Assembly (NCBI GenBank): GCA_024639745.1
Contig: JAHEHW010000002.1
Span: 1 to 26,449 of the forward strand
Reading direction: 5' to 3'
Source: Salaquimonas sp.
GTDB taxonomy: Bacteria > Pseudomonadota > Alphaproteobacteria > Rhizobiales > Rhizobiaceae
Length of the DNA stretch: 26,449 bases
The notes beneath the pieces were generated by a model that did not search any database, was not told the DNA's origin, and saw only the letters and a list, made by a program, of their open reading frames with translations. Shown here piece by piece: positions 7,181-15,530 of this stretch. Numbering within the stretch: position 1 is the stretch's first letter; every line of letters begins with the position of its first letter. The translations under genes were made by a program, and so were the position numbers.

Positions 7181-7963
7181 CTAGCCAAGCGTCACGTCCA
7201 GAAACATCATCAGAACAAGGCCGACCGTAAAGCCTGCCGTTGCCTCATTTGAGAAACCCCGCGTATGGGTTTCCGGAATAATCTCGTGGACTATCACGTA
7301 AATCATTGCACCCGCAGCGAAGGCAAGACCCCATGGCAAAAATTGCTCCGACGAGGAAACGGCCGCGACTCCCAGAAGGCCACCGACCGGTTCGATCAAT
7401 CCGCTGGCAGCTGCAATCAGGAAGGACACGCTCCTCGAATAGCCTTCCGACCCAAGTGCAACGGCCACAGCAAATCCTTCCGGCAGGTTCTGCAGCCCTA
7501 TCCCCAGCGCGATCGATACCCCGTTCGCGATATCACCGCCGCCAAAACTCACGCCAACGGCAAGCCCCTCGGGAAAATTGTGGATGGTGATGGCAAAGAC
7601 GAAGAGCCACACCTTTTGCAGTGACGGACTGAGCGGCCCCTGACGGCCGCGGACGAAGTGAGCGTGCGGGATGAGTTCATTGACCGCTGCGATGGCGCCA
7701 ACCCCGATAATCAGACCCGCAACCACGATCAGTGCCGAAATCAGTTTTGATCCGGAAAGTTCCTCAGCAACCTCAAGTCCGGGTAAGATGAGCGAAAAGA
7801 AGGAGGCAGCAAGCATCACGCCTGCGGCAAAACCCAGGAAAGCGTCATGCGCCCGCATCGACATCGACTGCTTTAGCAGAATGGGAACTGCGCCCACCGC
7901 GGTCATCATGCCAGCGGCAAGACTTCCCGCCAGTCCCCAAAGAATTATCTCACCGGGCTCCAT
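7181..7963 (-). CDS. ZIP-family metal transporter (GufA/ZupT-like)
   Basis: 260 residues with about eight hydrophobic segments, the size of bacterial ZIP transporters that move Zn2+ or other divalent metals into the cytoplasm. The metal-site helices are clear: IHNFPEG at about 127-133 and LQNLPEG at 157-163, with a further HEIIPE in a later helix. Short histidine content in the loop after helix III (IPHAHF) replaces the long His-rich loop of some members. ATG at 7961-7963 is preceded by AAAGGT. The gene is divergent from the polyamine gene nspC across a 151-base gap and upstream of, on the same strand as, the molybdenum hydroxylase operon. A functional link with that operon is not evident, although read-through is possible because no strong terminator is visible between them. 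Confidence 0.93.
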   Translation of the reverse strand: MEPGEIILWGLAGSLAAGMMTAVGAVPILLKQSMSMRAHDAFLGFAAGVMLAASFFSLILPGLEVAEELSGSKLISALIVVAGLIIGVGAIAAVNELIPHAHFVRGRQGPLSPSLQKVWLFVFAITIHNFPEGLAVGVSFGGGDIANGVSIALGIGLQNLPEGFAVAVALGSEGYSRSVSFLIAAASGLIEPVGGLLGVAAVSSSEQFLPWGLAFAAGAMIYVIVHEIIPETHTRGFSNEATAGFTVGLVLMMFLDVTLG

Positions 7964-8114
7964 GCTGACCTTTCATACCCCCGAAGAAACTTGCTAAGCA
8001 GAAGAAGCATTCGGGACAGTCACGCTGTTTGAAACAACAGCCCTAGTGTCCCATATGCCTGCTGAAGACTATACGCCCCTACCGGCACCCGAAAGGAAGC
8101 GGAAAACGCAATTC
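7964..8114. promoter_or_regulatory. Divergent intergenic region between ZIP transporter and nspC
   Basis: This 151-base stretch must hold the promoters for the minus-strand ZIP gene and the plus-strand polyamine genes. A possible plus-strand -35 TTGAAA at 8029-8034 is followed 17 bases later by CATATG at 8052-8057, a poor -10. If real, transcription would begin after the GTG/ATG codons at 8046 and 8055 and would favour the nspC start at 8115. No palindromic operator stands out. Confidence 0.25.
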
Positions 8115-9209
8115 ATGCAAACGCCCTATTATCTCATCGACAAGTCACGCCTTCTGCCAAATCTGGAGAAGATCGCCTGGCTGCGGAAACAGTCGGGCGC
8201 GAAAGCACTCCTCGCGCTTAAATGCTTCGCCACCTGGTCAGTCTTCGACTTCATGAGCGAATACATGGATGGAACGACATCCTCTTCATTGTTTGAGGTC
8301 AAACTGGGCCGGGAAAAATTCCCCGGTGAAACCCATGCCTATTCCGTCGCATGGGCGGATCATGAAATCGATGAAGTGATTGAGAATTGCGACAAGATCA
8401 TTTTCAACACCGCAGCTCAGCTTGGCCGTTTCGAGGCTGTGGGCCGAGATCGAATTCGAGGCATTCGTGTCAACCCGGGTGTTTCGACTTCGGATTTCGA
8501 CCTTGCCGATCCGGCCAGGCCCTTTTCAAGGCTTGGCGAGCACGATCCCGCCGATATCGAGCCGGTCATCGACCAGGTCTCAGGTTTCATGTTCCACAAC
8601 AACTGCGAAAATGCCGATTTCGACCGCTTCGATGCCATGCTCGGCTCAATCGAGCAGCGGTTCGGGCACCTGATCCGGAAAATGGACTGGATATCATTGG
8701 GCGGCGGGATACACTTTACCGGAGAGGGCTACCCGCTCGAACGTTTCGCCGAACGCCTCAAGCGTTTTTCCGGAGAGAACGAGGTACAGGTCTACCTCGA
8801 GCCGGGTGAGGCAGCGATCACCAATTCCACGACGCTGGAAGTGACCGTGCTGGATACCCTTTTCAACGGCAAGAATCTCGCTATCGTCGACAGTTCGATC
8901 GAGGCCCACATGCTCGATCTCCTGATCTACCGCGAGCAGGCGAAGGTCGCCCCTGATGAGGGACCGGAAGAGTGGATGATTTGCGGAAAATCCTGCCTTG
9001 CCGGAGACATTTTCGGAGAATTCCGATTCACCGAACCGCTCAAACCCGGTGACCGTGTGAGCATCCAGGACGCGGGCGGTTACACAATGGTCAAGAAAAA
9101 CTGGTTCAACGGCGTGAAGATGCCTGCAATTGCGATCCGTGAACTTGACGGGACTGACCGTCTTGTGCGCGACTTTACGTATGAGGATTTCGCTGCAGCG
9201 CTGTCTTGA
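8115..9209 (+). CDS. nspC: Carboxynorspermidine decarboxylase
   Basis: 364 residues from the chosen start, matching the rhizobial form of this PLP-dependent fold-III decarboxylase. It removes CO2 from carboxyspermidine or carboxynorspermidine to give spermidine or norspermidine in the cytoplasm. The N-terminal QTPYYLIDKSRL, the PLP-lysine segment LLALKCFATWSVFDFM (Lys36), DGTTSSSLFEVKLG, SLGGGIHFTGE, YLEPGEAA and the late CGKSCLAGDIFGEF with DAGGYTMVKKNWFNGVKMP agree strongly with the family. The ATG at 8115 is where family members normally begin, though its AAGGAAG is 15 bases away; the frame also opens at GTG 8046 or ATG 8055, which would add 20-23 unconserved residues. It is followed 86 bases later by the synthase gene of the same pathway, so the two form a probable operon. 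Confidence 0.93.
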   Translation: MQTPYYLIDKSRLLPNLEKIAWLRKQSGAKALLALKCFATWSVFDFMSEYMDGTTSSSLFEVKLGREKFPGETHAYSVAWADHEIDEVIENCDKIIFNTAAQLGRFEAVGRDRIRGIRVNPGVSTSDFDLADPARPFSRLGEHDPADIEPVIDQVSGFMFHNNCENADFDRFDAMLGSIEQRFGHLIRKMDWISLGGGIHFTGEGYPLERFAERLKRFSGENEVQVYLEPGEAAITNSTTLEVTVLDTLFNGKNLAIVDSSIEAHMLDLLIYREQAKVAPDEGPEEWMICGKSCLAGDIFGEFRFTEPLKPGDRVSIQDAGGYTMVKKNWFNGVKMPAIAIRELDGTDRLVRDFTYEDFAAALS

Positions 9210-9295
9210 GGGTGCGGCCCAATGAAATGGTTATTTGAGATCGGCTCCTGATCAGCCCGACGAAGCCACCTTATAAATCAAAAGGAGACTCCGTT

Positions 9296-10537
9296 TTGAA
9301 GAAGAACGTACTCATCATCGGCGCCGGCGGCGTCGCTCAGGTCGTCACGCATAAATGCGCGCAGAACAACGATGTTCTGGGTGACATTCACATTGCGAGC
9401 CGCACGGTTTCCAAATGCCAGGCAATCATCGACTCGGTTCACGCGAAAAACGCGATGAAAGTCGACGGCAAACTGGAAGCCCATCAAGTCGATGCGATGG
9501 ATACGCCTGCTGTCGCCGATCTCATCCGCAAGACGGATACCCAAATCGTGATCAATGTTGGATCGGCTTTCGTTAACAAGTACGTCCTTGACGCCTGCAT
9601 AGAAACGGGCGCTGCCTATATTGATACCGCAATCCACGAAGAGCCGGACAAGATCTGCGAAACGCCACCATGGTATGCCAATTACGAATGGAAAAAGCGT
9701 GACCTTTGCGCCGAAAAGGGCGTAACCGCTATTCTCGGCGCGGGCTTCGATCCCGGTGTCGTCAACGCTTATGCACGCTTTGCTGCCGACGAATTCATGG
9801 ACAAAGTGAAGTCGATCGATATCGTCGATATCAATGCCGGTTCCCACGGCAAATATTTTGCGACGAATTTCGATCCGGAAATCAATTTTCGCGAATTCAC
9901 CGGCGTCGTCTATTCCTGGCAGGAGGGCGAGTGGAAAGAAAACAAGATGTTCGAAATAGGCCGCGATTGGGATCTGCCCGTGGTCGGCAAACAACGCGCC
10001 TACATGTCCGGCCATGACGAGGTTCACAGCCTTGCCGCCAACTATCCCGATGCTGATGTCCGCTTCTGGATGGGTTTCGGCGACCATTACATCAATGTCT
10101 TTACCGTTCTGAAAAGCCTTGGCCTGCTGTCCGAACATCCCGTGACTACCGCCGAGGGCCTGGAGGTAGTACCGCTCAAGGTGGTCAAGGCGGTTCTGCC
10201 GGATCCATCGAGCCTCGCGCCGAACTATACCGGTAAGACCTGCATCGGCGACCTTGTAAAAGGCATCAAGGACGGTGAGGAGACGGAGGTCTTCGTTTAT
10301 AACGTTGCAGATCATAAGGAAGCTTATGAAGAAGTCGGTTCCCAGGGGATCAGCTACACGGCAGGCGTTCCGCCGGTTGCCGCTGCCATGCTGATTGCAG
10401 GAGGGGAATGGGACGCCAAGACGATGAAGAATGTCGAGGAGCTTGATCCCAAGCCCTTCTTCACCATTCTCGACCAGATCGGCCTGCCGACACGAGTCGA
10501 ATTCAAGGGCGACGACAAGCCTTGGAATGAGTGGTGA
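9296..10537 (+). CDS. Carboxynorspermidine synthase (saccharopine dehydrogenase family)
   Basis: 413 residues of the saccharopine-dehydrogenase-like family, with an N-terminal nucleotide-binding GAGGVAQ (residues 9-15), GAAYIDTA and ILGAGFDPGVVNAYARFA typical of carboxynorspermidine synthase. The enzyme condenses L-aspartate-beta-semialdehyde with putrescine or 1,3-diaminopropane and reduces the Schiff base with NADPH, giving the substrate of NspC. The start is a TTG at 9296-9298, chosen because AAAGGAGA lies exactly seven bases upstream and the family N-terminus begins there. It directly follows nspC. Together they give spermidine synthesis independent of S-adenosylmethionine decarboxylase. 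A 421-codon open frame on the opposite strand covers the whole gene but is a shadow. Confidence 0.93.
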   Translation: MKKNVLIIGAGGVAQVVTHKCAQNNDVLGDIHIASRTVSKCQAIIDSVHAKNAMKVDGKLEAHQVDAMDTPAVADLIRKTDTQIVINVGSAFVNKYVLDACIETGAAYIDTAIHEEPDKICETPPWYANYEWKKRDLCAEKGVTAILGAGFDPGVVNAYARFAADEFMDKVKSIDIVDINAGSHGKYFATNFDPEINFREFTGVVYSWQEGEWKENKMFEIGRDWDLPVVGKQRAYMSGHDEVHSLAANYPDADVRFWMGFGDHYINVFTVLKSLGLLSEHPVTTAEGLEVVPLKVVKAVLPDPSSLAPNYTGKTCIGDLVKGIKDGEETEVFVYNVADHKEAYEEVGSQGISYTAGVPPVAAAMLIAGGEWDAKTMKNVEELDPKPFFTILDQIGLPTRVEFKGDDKPWNEW

Positions 10538-10600
10538 TAGCAATCACGGTTTCTCGGCGCTTTACCGGTCAGCGAATTGACAGTTTTGCCCCGCATCAAA

Positions 10601-10614
10601 GCGCGGTCCCGCGC
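10601..10614 (+). terminator. GC-rich hairpin after the polyamine operon, no U-tract
   Basis: GCGCGG-TC-CCGCGC can fold as a 5-bp stem with a four-base loop, 64 bases downstream of the carboxynorspermidine synthase stop and 53 bases before the next start. It lacks the run of T expected of an intrinsic terminator, so it may instead be a Rho-type pause, a leader structure of the following gene, or chance. Confidence 0.2.
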
Positions 10615-10666
10615 GAAGCGCTAAACTCTACGCGGATGAAATGTCATAAAACTGAAGGAACGGCCC

Positions 10667-11275
10667 TTGAAAGCCCTTTTCGTTCAATTGGCCCTGTCGA
10701 TTATTGCGGCAATCACAATGATGACGGCGGCACACGCGGAAGACACCGTCAATATTACCCGCGATATGGCAGTTGCAGAGATACCGACGGAAACTGGTAC
10801 GGCAGAAATCCGCCGCAACCAGGACCGCGAAAATCGTCTCGAAGGCGACTGGGCCAGGACTTCGCGTCCCTGCCCTCCATTCTGCATCCAGCCATATTCG
10901 CCGGCCGAAGGCGTAACCACCATTGGCGAGCTTGAACTTATCGACATGCTGAAGGACCCGGAAATCATGGTGCTGGACAGCCGCACGCCCGATTGGTTTG
11001 CCGGCGGCACCATACCCGGCTCAATCAATATGCCGTATGACCGCATCACAGAAAGACTCGACGAACTTGGCTGCGAAATCGACTTTGACGGTTGGGATTG
11101 TCAATCGGCCAAACCCATTGCGCTGTTCTGCAATGGACCGTGGTGCGGGCAATCCCCTTCGGCGATCCGCAATATGATCGCTGCCGGCTACCCGGCGGAG
11201 AAAATCAGCTATTACCGCGGCGGCATGCAGGTTTGGCGCCTGCTCGGTTTGTCAGTGACAAAGCCTGACAGCTGA
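10667..11275 (+). CDS. Exported rhodanese-like domain protein
   Basis: 202 residues. A Sec-type signal peptide (positive Lys2, hydrophobic core, cleavage after AHA near residue 24) sends it to the periplasm. The mature part has a cysteine pair CPPFC (69 and 73) ahead of a rhodanese domain from about residue 85, with VLDSRTPDWFAGGTIPGSINMP and the active-site loop FCNGPWCGQS, in which Cys155 is the expected catalytic cysteine and Cys160 a second one. The domain resembles the rhodanese-like proteins associated with PQQ-dependent catabolism, which also carry paired active-loop cysteines. A thiol/disulfide or sulfane-sulfur role in the periplasm is likely; the substrate is unknown. The start is TTG 10667, with AAGGAA six bases upstream. 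The site-2 protease gene follows after 70 bases. Confidence 0.85.
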   Translation: MKALFVQLALSIIAAITMMTAAHAEDTVNITRDMAVAEIPTETGTAEIRRNQDRENRLEGDWARTSRPCPPFCIQPYSPAEGVTTIGELELIDMLKDPEIMVLDSRTPDWFAGGTIPGSINMPYDRITERLDELGCEIDFDGWDCQSAKPIALFCNGPWCGQSPSAIRNMIAAGYPAEKISYYRGGMQVWRLLGLSVTKPDS

Positions 11276-11345
11276 TGGAAAGAATCCCCGCTCAATTTCA
11301 CGGTAGTTCGGAGCCGCTTGCAGCTGAATCCCTTGGAGGATCGAA

Positions 11346-12425
11346 ATGAGTTGGTCATTCAAACTATTGACCGTTTCCGGCACGGTCTTGAGGGTGCATT
11401 TCACCTTCTTTCTGCTGATGATCTGGATTGCTGCCGTCAATTGGAACCAGGGCGGACCAGTTGCAGCGCTCAACGGGGTTATTCTCGTTGTCCTCGTTTT
11501 CGCCTGCGTGGTGCTTCACGAATTCGGACACGTCTTCGCTGCGAGGCGTTATGGCATCAAGACGCCAGATATCACCCTGCTGCCCATTGGCGGCCTTGCG
11601 CGGCTTGAACGAATGCCTGAACGCCCGCTGCACGAATTGATCGTGGCCGCCGCCGGGCCGGCGGTGAACGTGGTAATCGCTGCACTATTGATCATCCTGC
11701 TCGGAACGCGTTTCCAACCCTCCGATATCAGCCTGATTGAAACCATTGGGGGATCGCTCGCCGGGCAGCTCTTGGCCGTGAATATCATGCTGGTGGTGTT
11801 CAACCTGATCCCGGCTTTTCCGATGGATGGCGGTCGCATGTTCCGGGCAGTTCTGAGCACGCGTCTCGATCGGCCAACGGCAACTCGCGTCGCAGCAAGG
11901 ACAGGTCAGTTCTTCGCGGTCGTCTTTGGGATCGTGGGACTTATGGGAAATCCCTTTTTGCTGCTGATCGCAGTCTTTCTCTTCTTTGCGGCGGAAGCCG
12001 AGACCAATTTCGAGACCCGCCGTTCGATTGCCAGACGCTATCGAGCGAGAGACGCGATGATCACGCATTTCGATGCCGTAGCGCCCGATACCACCGCTGA
12101 CGATATCGCAAAAGCCCTGCTGTTGACAACGCAACAGGAGTTTCCCGTAGTAACCGGAACGGAGAAGCTTCTCGGTTTTGTCACCCGTCGGCGATTGATC
12201 GAAACCATTCAGGCTGAAAAAGGCGATGCAACCGCGATGGATTTCATGGAAAGCGATTTTGCCAGCGTATCCGAAGACAGCCCGTTCGAACGCGCATTCA
12301 CCGAAATTTCCAAGAGCCGCATGCGTCTCGTCGCAATAACGGCAGCCGACGGCCGGTTCATCGGCTATATCAACAGCGAAAACGTTGCCGAACTGATGAT
12401 GCTCGACCATGCTCGGTCGCCATGA
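11346..12425 (+). CDS. Site-2 protease family membrane metalloprotease with CBS domains
   Basis: 359 residues. The N-terminal 220 residues are strongly hydrophobic with the intramembrane zinc motif HEFGH at 58-62 and the third ligand region FNLIPAFPMDGGRM (Asp161), as in M50-family (SpoIVFB/YdiL-type) proteases that cut membrane-bound substrates such as anti-sigma factors. The cytoplasmic C-terminus, about residues 235-355, reads as a pair of CBS domains (segments beginning ARDAMITHFDAV and TAMDFMESDFASV), which commonly bind adenine nucleotides and control activity. The ATG follows TTGGAGGA. It lies between the exported rhodanese-like gene and a flavodoxin-like gene on the same strand. Its target cannot be told; no sigma/anti-sigma pair is in the window. 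Confidence 0.92.
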   Translation: MSWSFKLLTVSGTVLRVHFTFFLLMIWIAAVNWNQGGPVAALNGVILVVLVFACVVLHEFGHVFAARRYGIKTPDITLLPIGGLARLERMPERPLHELIVAAAGPAVNVVIAALLIILLGTRFQPSDISLIETIGGSLAGQLLAVNIMLVVFNLIPAFPMDGGRMFRAVLSTRLDRPTATRVAARTGQFFAVVFGIVGLMGNPFLLLIAVFLFFAAEAETNFETRRSIARRYRARDAMITHFDAVAPDTTADDIAKALLLTTQQEFPVVTGTEKLLGFVTRRRLIETIQAEKGDATAMDFMESDFASVSEDSPFERAFTEISKSRMRLVAITAADGRFIGYINSENVAELMMLDHARSP

Positions 12426-12479
12426 ATCAGCCACCCCATTTTCTTGACCGCCAGTGCTCATTGGTTCCAGTTTATTCTC

Positions 12480-12965
12480 ATGGCTGAGCTTCTGATTGTT
12501 TATCATTCAAAGACCGGCGGTAGCAGGCAGATGGCAGAGGCTGCCGCCGATGCTGCCCGGAACGAAACATTCACAACCCTTATCAGCGCCGCGGAAGCAG
12601 GCCCGGACGATCTCCTGCGCGCGGACGGTTACCTCTTCTGCGCCCCTGAAAACCTGGCTGCGATCGCGGGTATCATGAAAGATTTCTTCGACCGGTCGTA
12701 TTACGCGGTTCTCGGACGCATCGAAGGCCGGCCTTATGCCCAAATGGTTTGCGCCGGGTCAGACGGCGAAAACGCGCTCAGGCAGACTGCGAGAATTGCG
12801 ACGGGTTGGCGGCTGAAACAAGTTCAGGAACCGCTGATCGTCTGCACGCATGCGCAGACGCCGGAAGCAATTCTTGCGGATAAGACAATCCCGCAAAAAG
12901 ATTTGGAGAAATGCCGGGAGATCGGCGCGGCCCTCGCCGCTGGCCTCGCAATGGGCGTTTTCTAA
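12480..12965 (+). CDS. Flavodoxin family protein
   Basis: 161 residues with the flavodoxin-like fold. The N-terminal beta strand and FMN-phosphate loop are LLIVYHSKTGGSRQMAE (residues 4-20), followed by DGYLFCAPENLAAIAGIMKDFFDR, a typical isoalloxazine-contact loop of NAD(P)H-dependent oxidoreductase-like flavodoxins. It probably binds FMN and acts as a small reductase or electron carrier. I chose ATG 12480-12482 because the conserved fold begins there; a TTG at 12444 would add 12 unlikely residues. No strong ribosome site is visible. It follows the site-2 protease gene after 54 bases and converges on the metallo-hydrolase gene with 20 bases between the stops, where I see no clear terminator hairpin. 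Confidence 0.85.
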   Translation: MAELLIVYHSKTGGSRQMAEAAADAARNETFTTLISAAEAGPDDLLRADGYLFCAPENLAAIAGIMKDFFDRSYYAVLGRIEGRPYAQMVCAGSDGENALRQTARIATGWRLKQVQEPLIVCTHAQTPEAILADKTIPQKDLEKCREIGAALAAGLAMGVF

Positions 12966-12985
12966 ACGAAAGAACAAAGCCTCGA

Positions 12986-13714
12986 TCAAGCGCCCTTGCT
13001 TTCCAGCCATTCGGTAATAATGGCCATCAGCCTGTCGCCGCTGAAGCTCGGAAAATGCCCGCCATGCACCACTCGAACCGGATATTCCAGCAACCGCTTC
13101 ATGCTGGCGACATAATCCGCGGCATCGGCATGATACGTGTCCTCGATCAGCGGCCCGTCGTAAACGATATCGCCGGAAAACAGGAGGCCGGTCTCCTTTT
13201 CGAAGAGCGCAATGCCACCAGGCGAATGCCCCGGAGTATGGATGACCTCGAACCTTCTGCTGCCGGCAACGACGATTTCGCCGTCTTCGAGCAACCTTGT
13301 CGCCGGAGCGGCAGCCACCCCATACGCCTCTGACCGATAGGGTTCAGGCGGCAGGGCATCGAAGATTTCATCGGTGACATAAGGGTCCGCAAGGGTTGCC
13401 TCGCGGCTTGGCGCGGCAAGAAGCTCAGCCTCAGCACGATGCACCGCGCGCTGCTCGAATTCGTGATGACACCCGATATGATCGAAATGGGTGTGGCTGG
13501 CAATCGCCAGAAGCGGTTGTTCCGTCACCAGTGGAACCCAGTCCCGAAGACTGACCACCCCCATCCCGCTATCGACAAGCAGATCTTCTCCCTGCCCGCG
13601 AATATGCCAGCAATTGCAGCGGTAGAAAGGTTGGATGAAAGGTTCATCAATCAGGCTGATATCGTCCTCGAGCCTCTTCACCCGCCACCAGTCTTCGGCC
13701 TTGATCCGCTTCAT
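12986..13714 (-). CDS. MBL-fold (metallo-beta-lactamase superfamily) metallo-hydrolase
   Basis: 242 residues. The zinc-binding HTHFDH motif sits at residues 74-79 with an Asp-His pair that allows two metals. Further ligands are visible in HTPGHSPGG, SGDIVYDGPL and VVHGGHFPSF. The pattern is closest to glyoxalase II or lactonase-like members of the superfamily, which hydrolyse thioesters, lactones or amides. The ATG overlaps the stop of the ABC-transporter ATPase gene by ATGA, so it is the last gene of the six-gene importer operon and is very probably translated with it. It may process the imported compound or a product made from it. The substrate is not indicated by sequence. Confidence 0.9.
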   Translation of the reverse strand: MKRIKAEDWWRVKRLEDDISLIDEPFIQPFYRCNCWHIRGQGEDLLVDSGMGVVSLRDWVPLVTEQPLLAIASHTHFDHIGCHHEFEQRAVHRAEAELLAAPSREATLADPYVTDEIFDALPPEPYRSEAYGVAAAPATRLLEDGEIVVAGSRRFEVIHTPGHSPGGIALFEKETGLLFSGDIVYDGPLIEDTYHADAADYVASMKRLLEYPVRVVHGGHFPSFSGDRLMAIITEWLESKGA

Positions 13715-14763
13715 GCCATCTCCTCTTTTGCGATCAGGACGGGTGTCTCTAAATCGAGATCGAGACCGATCGTATCGCCGACGACAAGGGTTCCGATATC
13801 CGCCAGACGCGCAACGATGACGAGATCGGGATCGTCCGTCTTCCGCGCTTCAGCACGCAGAACGGGACCCTGAAATGTCAGATTAACAATTTCGAACTGC
13901 CCGATGCCGCCCGCTTTATTCAAACAAAAATGCTCGGGGCGCAGGCAAAGCCAGACCTCCTCCCCCGTCTCGAATCCTGCAGTATCAGCGGCGATACTTC
14001 CTAAGCTACAGTCAACCGACGCTTGCCCGCAAATGGCTGGCAGGAAATTCATTTCGCCAAGAAAGGATGCAGTGAAGCGTGTTGATGGAACGCGGTAAAC
14101 CCGGGCGGGTGGCCCGTTATCCTCTATTCGCCCCTTGTTCATGACGACGATCTGGTCCGCAATCGCCATTGCTTCTTCCTGGTCATGCGTGACATGAACG
14201 AAGGTCGCTCCGACGCGCCGCTGGATATTTTTCAGTTCTTCCTGCATTGAGCGGCGCAGGTTGAGATCGAGTGCTCCGAGCGGCTCGTCGAGCAACAGGA
14301 CATCAGGATCGACAGCCAACGCTCGGGCAAGCGCAACCCGCTGACGTTGACCACCTGAAAGCGCCGCAGGTCGCCGGTTCCCGGCATCCGGCAGGCCGAC
14401 CATTTCGAGCATCGCCCGCGCCTTCTCCTGACGTTCCCTCCGTCCGACACCCCGCATTCGCAGTCCGAATGCAACATTGTCGATGAGATTCATATGCGGA
14501 AAGAGCGCGTAATCCTGGAAAACGGTCGTGGTAGGCCGCTTTGCCGGTGGCACGCCACGCATTTCGCGTTCGCCGATCATCACAGATCCAGCTTCCGGAT
14601 CTGCAAACCCGCCGAGTATATTGAGCAAGGTTGTCTTTCCGCAGCCAGATGGCCCGAGAAGTACGCAATAACTTCCTGCATCCACGGTCAGATCGATATG
14701 GTCGAGCGCGATCGTCTTGCCAAACCGTTTCATGACAGAATTCAAGACGAGTCTGGCAGTCAT
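13711..14763 (-). CDS. ABC transporter ATP-binding protein (polyamine/PotA-like)
   Basis: 350 residues, cytoplasmic ATPase of the importer. Walker A GPSGCGKT at 37-44, Q-loop VFQDYALFPHMN, signature LSGGQRQRVALARAL, Walker B VLLLDEPLGALD, and switch His in VHVTHDQEEAM are all intact. A C-terminal TOBE-like regulatory domain follows, as in the PotA/FbpC/MalK group. I placed the start at ATG 14761-14763, which overlaps the upstream permease stop by ATGA; the longer open frame to 14877 runs inside that permease gene. Tight coupling with the permease genes and a PotD-like binding protein argues for a polyamine-type substrate class rather than iron or sugar. Confidence 0.94.
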   Translation of the reverse strand: MTARLVLNSVMKRFGKTIALDHIDLTVDAGSYCVLLGPSGCGKTTLLNILGGFADPEAGSVMIGEREMRGVPPAKRPTTTVFQDYALFPHMNLIDNVAFGLRMRGVGRRERQEKARAMLEMVGLPDAGNRRPAALSGGQRQRVALARALAVDPDVLLLDEPLGALDLNLRRSMQEELKNIQRRVGATFVHVTHDQEEAMAIADQIVVMNKGRIEDNGPPARVYRVPSTRFTASFLGEMNFLPAICGQASVDCSLGSIAADTAGFETGEEVWLCLRPEHFCLNKAGGIGQFEIVNLTFQGPVLRAEARKTDDPDLVIVARLADIGTLVVGDTIGLDLDLETPVLIAKEEMA

Positions 14764-15530
14764 TTGCGCCTCATGGTGATCAGTTCGGCAGCGAGCACGA
14801 CGAATGCCGACAACAGGAATACGAGTGAACCGACCGCATTGGTTTTCGGATTGAGGCCCGATCTGAGCAGGCTCCATATTTCCACTGGCAAGGTCACGTC
14901 GAAGCGGGACAACAGAAAGGCGATGATGAATTCGTCCCAGGAAAAGGTCATTGAAAGCAGGAAGGCCGCAATCAGCGCTGGCAGGATCATCGGCGCGGTA
15001 ACAAGGCCCATAACAGACATCTCGCCAGCGCCAAGGTCGCGCGCAGCCCGTTCAGCGGTAATCTGACGTTCGCCCATCGCGGACAGACAGATCGCAAAAC
15101 AGAGCGGTGTGTTGATGACCGCATGACCAATCCCGACCGTCCAGAGCGAAAGACCGATGCCCATCAGGTTGAGACTGGCGAGAAGGCCCAAGCCGATGAC
15201 CAGGTAGCTGACCGATATCGGCGCGGTGATGAGTCCTCTGATCCCCTTCGAAAACGGCAGGCTGCCGTTCGAAACCGCGCGGGCGGCGAGGAAACCTAGC
15301 ACCAGCGAAACCAGAGAGGAGACCGTTGCCACAAGAAGCGAATTGAAAAGCGCAACCATCAGATCTTCATCGCCGAGCACCGCTTCATGCCATTTAAGAG
15401 AAAAACCCTGAAACGGAGGAATCGGAAACCGCCCCGCCTGAAACGAAAATACAACGAGCACGATCACGGGCAGAAAGATGAAACCGTACAGGAGCAGCAG
15501 ATAGAGCCCGCAGACGAAAAACCGTTTCAT
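14760..15530 (-). CDS. ABC transporter permease (PotC-like)
   Basis: 256 residues with about six hydrophobic segments, consistent with the second membrane subunit of a spermidine/putrescine-type importer. The EAA-type coupling loop that contacts the ATPase is seen as ERAARDLGAGEMSVMGLVT. The N-terminal YLLLLYGFIFLPVIVLVVFSF and the FSWDEFIIAFLLS segment near the C-terminus are typical of PotC proteins. Both ends overlap neighbouring genes by 4 bases (ATGA), indicating coupled translation with the PotB-like permease before and the ATPase after it. Confidence 0.93.
   Translation of the reverse strand: MKRFFVCGLYLLLLYGFIFLPVIVLVVFSFQAGRFPIPPFQGFSLKWHEAVLGDEDLMVALFNSLLVATVSSLVSLVLGFLAARAVSNGSLPFSKGIRGLITAPISVSYLVIGLGLLASLNLMGIGLSLWTVGIGHAVINTPLCFAICLSAMGERQITAERAARDLGAGEMSVMGLVTAPMILPALIAAFLLSMTFSWDEFIIAFLLSRFDVTLPVEIWSLLRSGLNPKTNAVGSLVFLLSAFVVLAAELITMRRK

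Noticed and set aside
9278..10543. 421-codon open frame on the minus strand spanning the whole carboxynorspermidine synthase gene
   Set aside because: The plus-strand protein matches its family from end to end and has a strong ribosome site; the antisense translation shows no family motif and is a codon-bias shadow.
10577..10582. TTGACA as a -35 box for the rhodanese gene
   Set aside because: At the normal 16-18 base spacing the sequence is GC-rich (around AGCGCG) with no -10-like hexamer, so I do not call a promoter.
11685..12506. 273-codon minus-strand open frame
   Set aside because: Antisense to the site-2 protease, whose HEFGH and CBS segments are clear.
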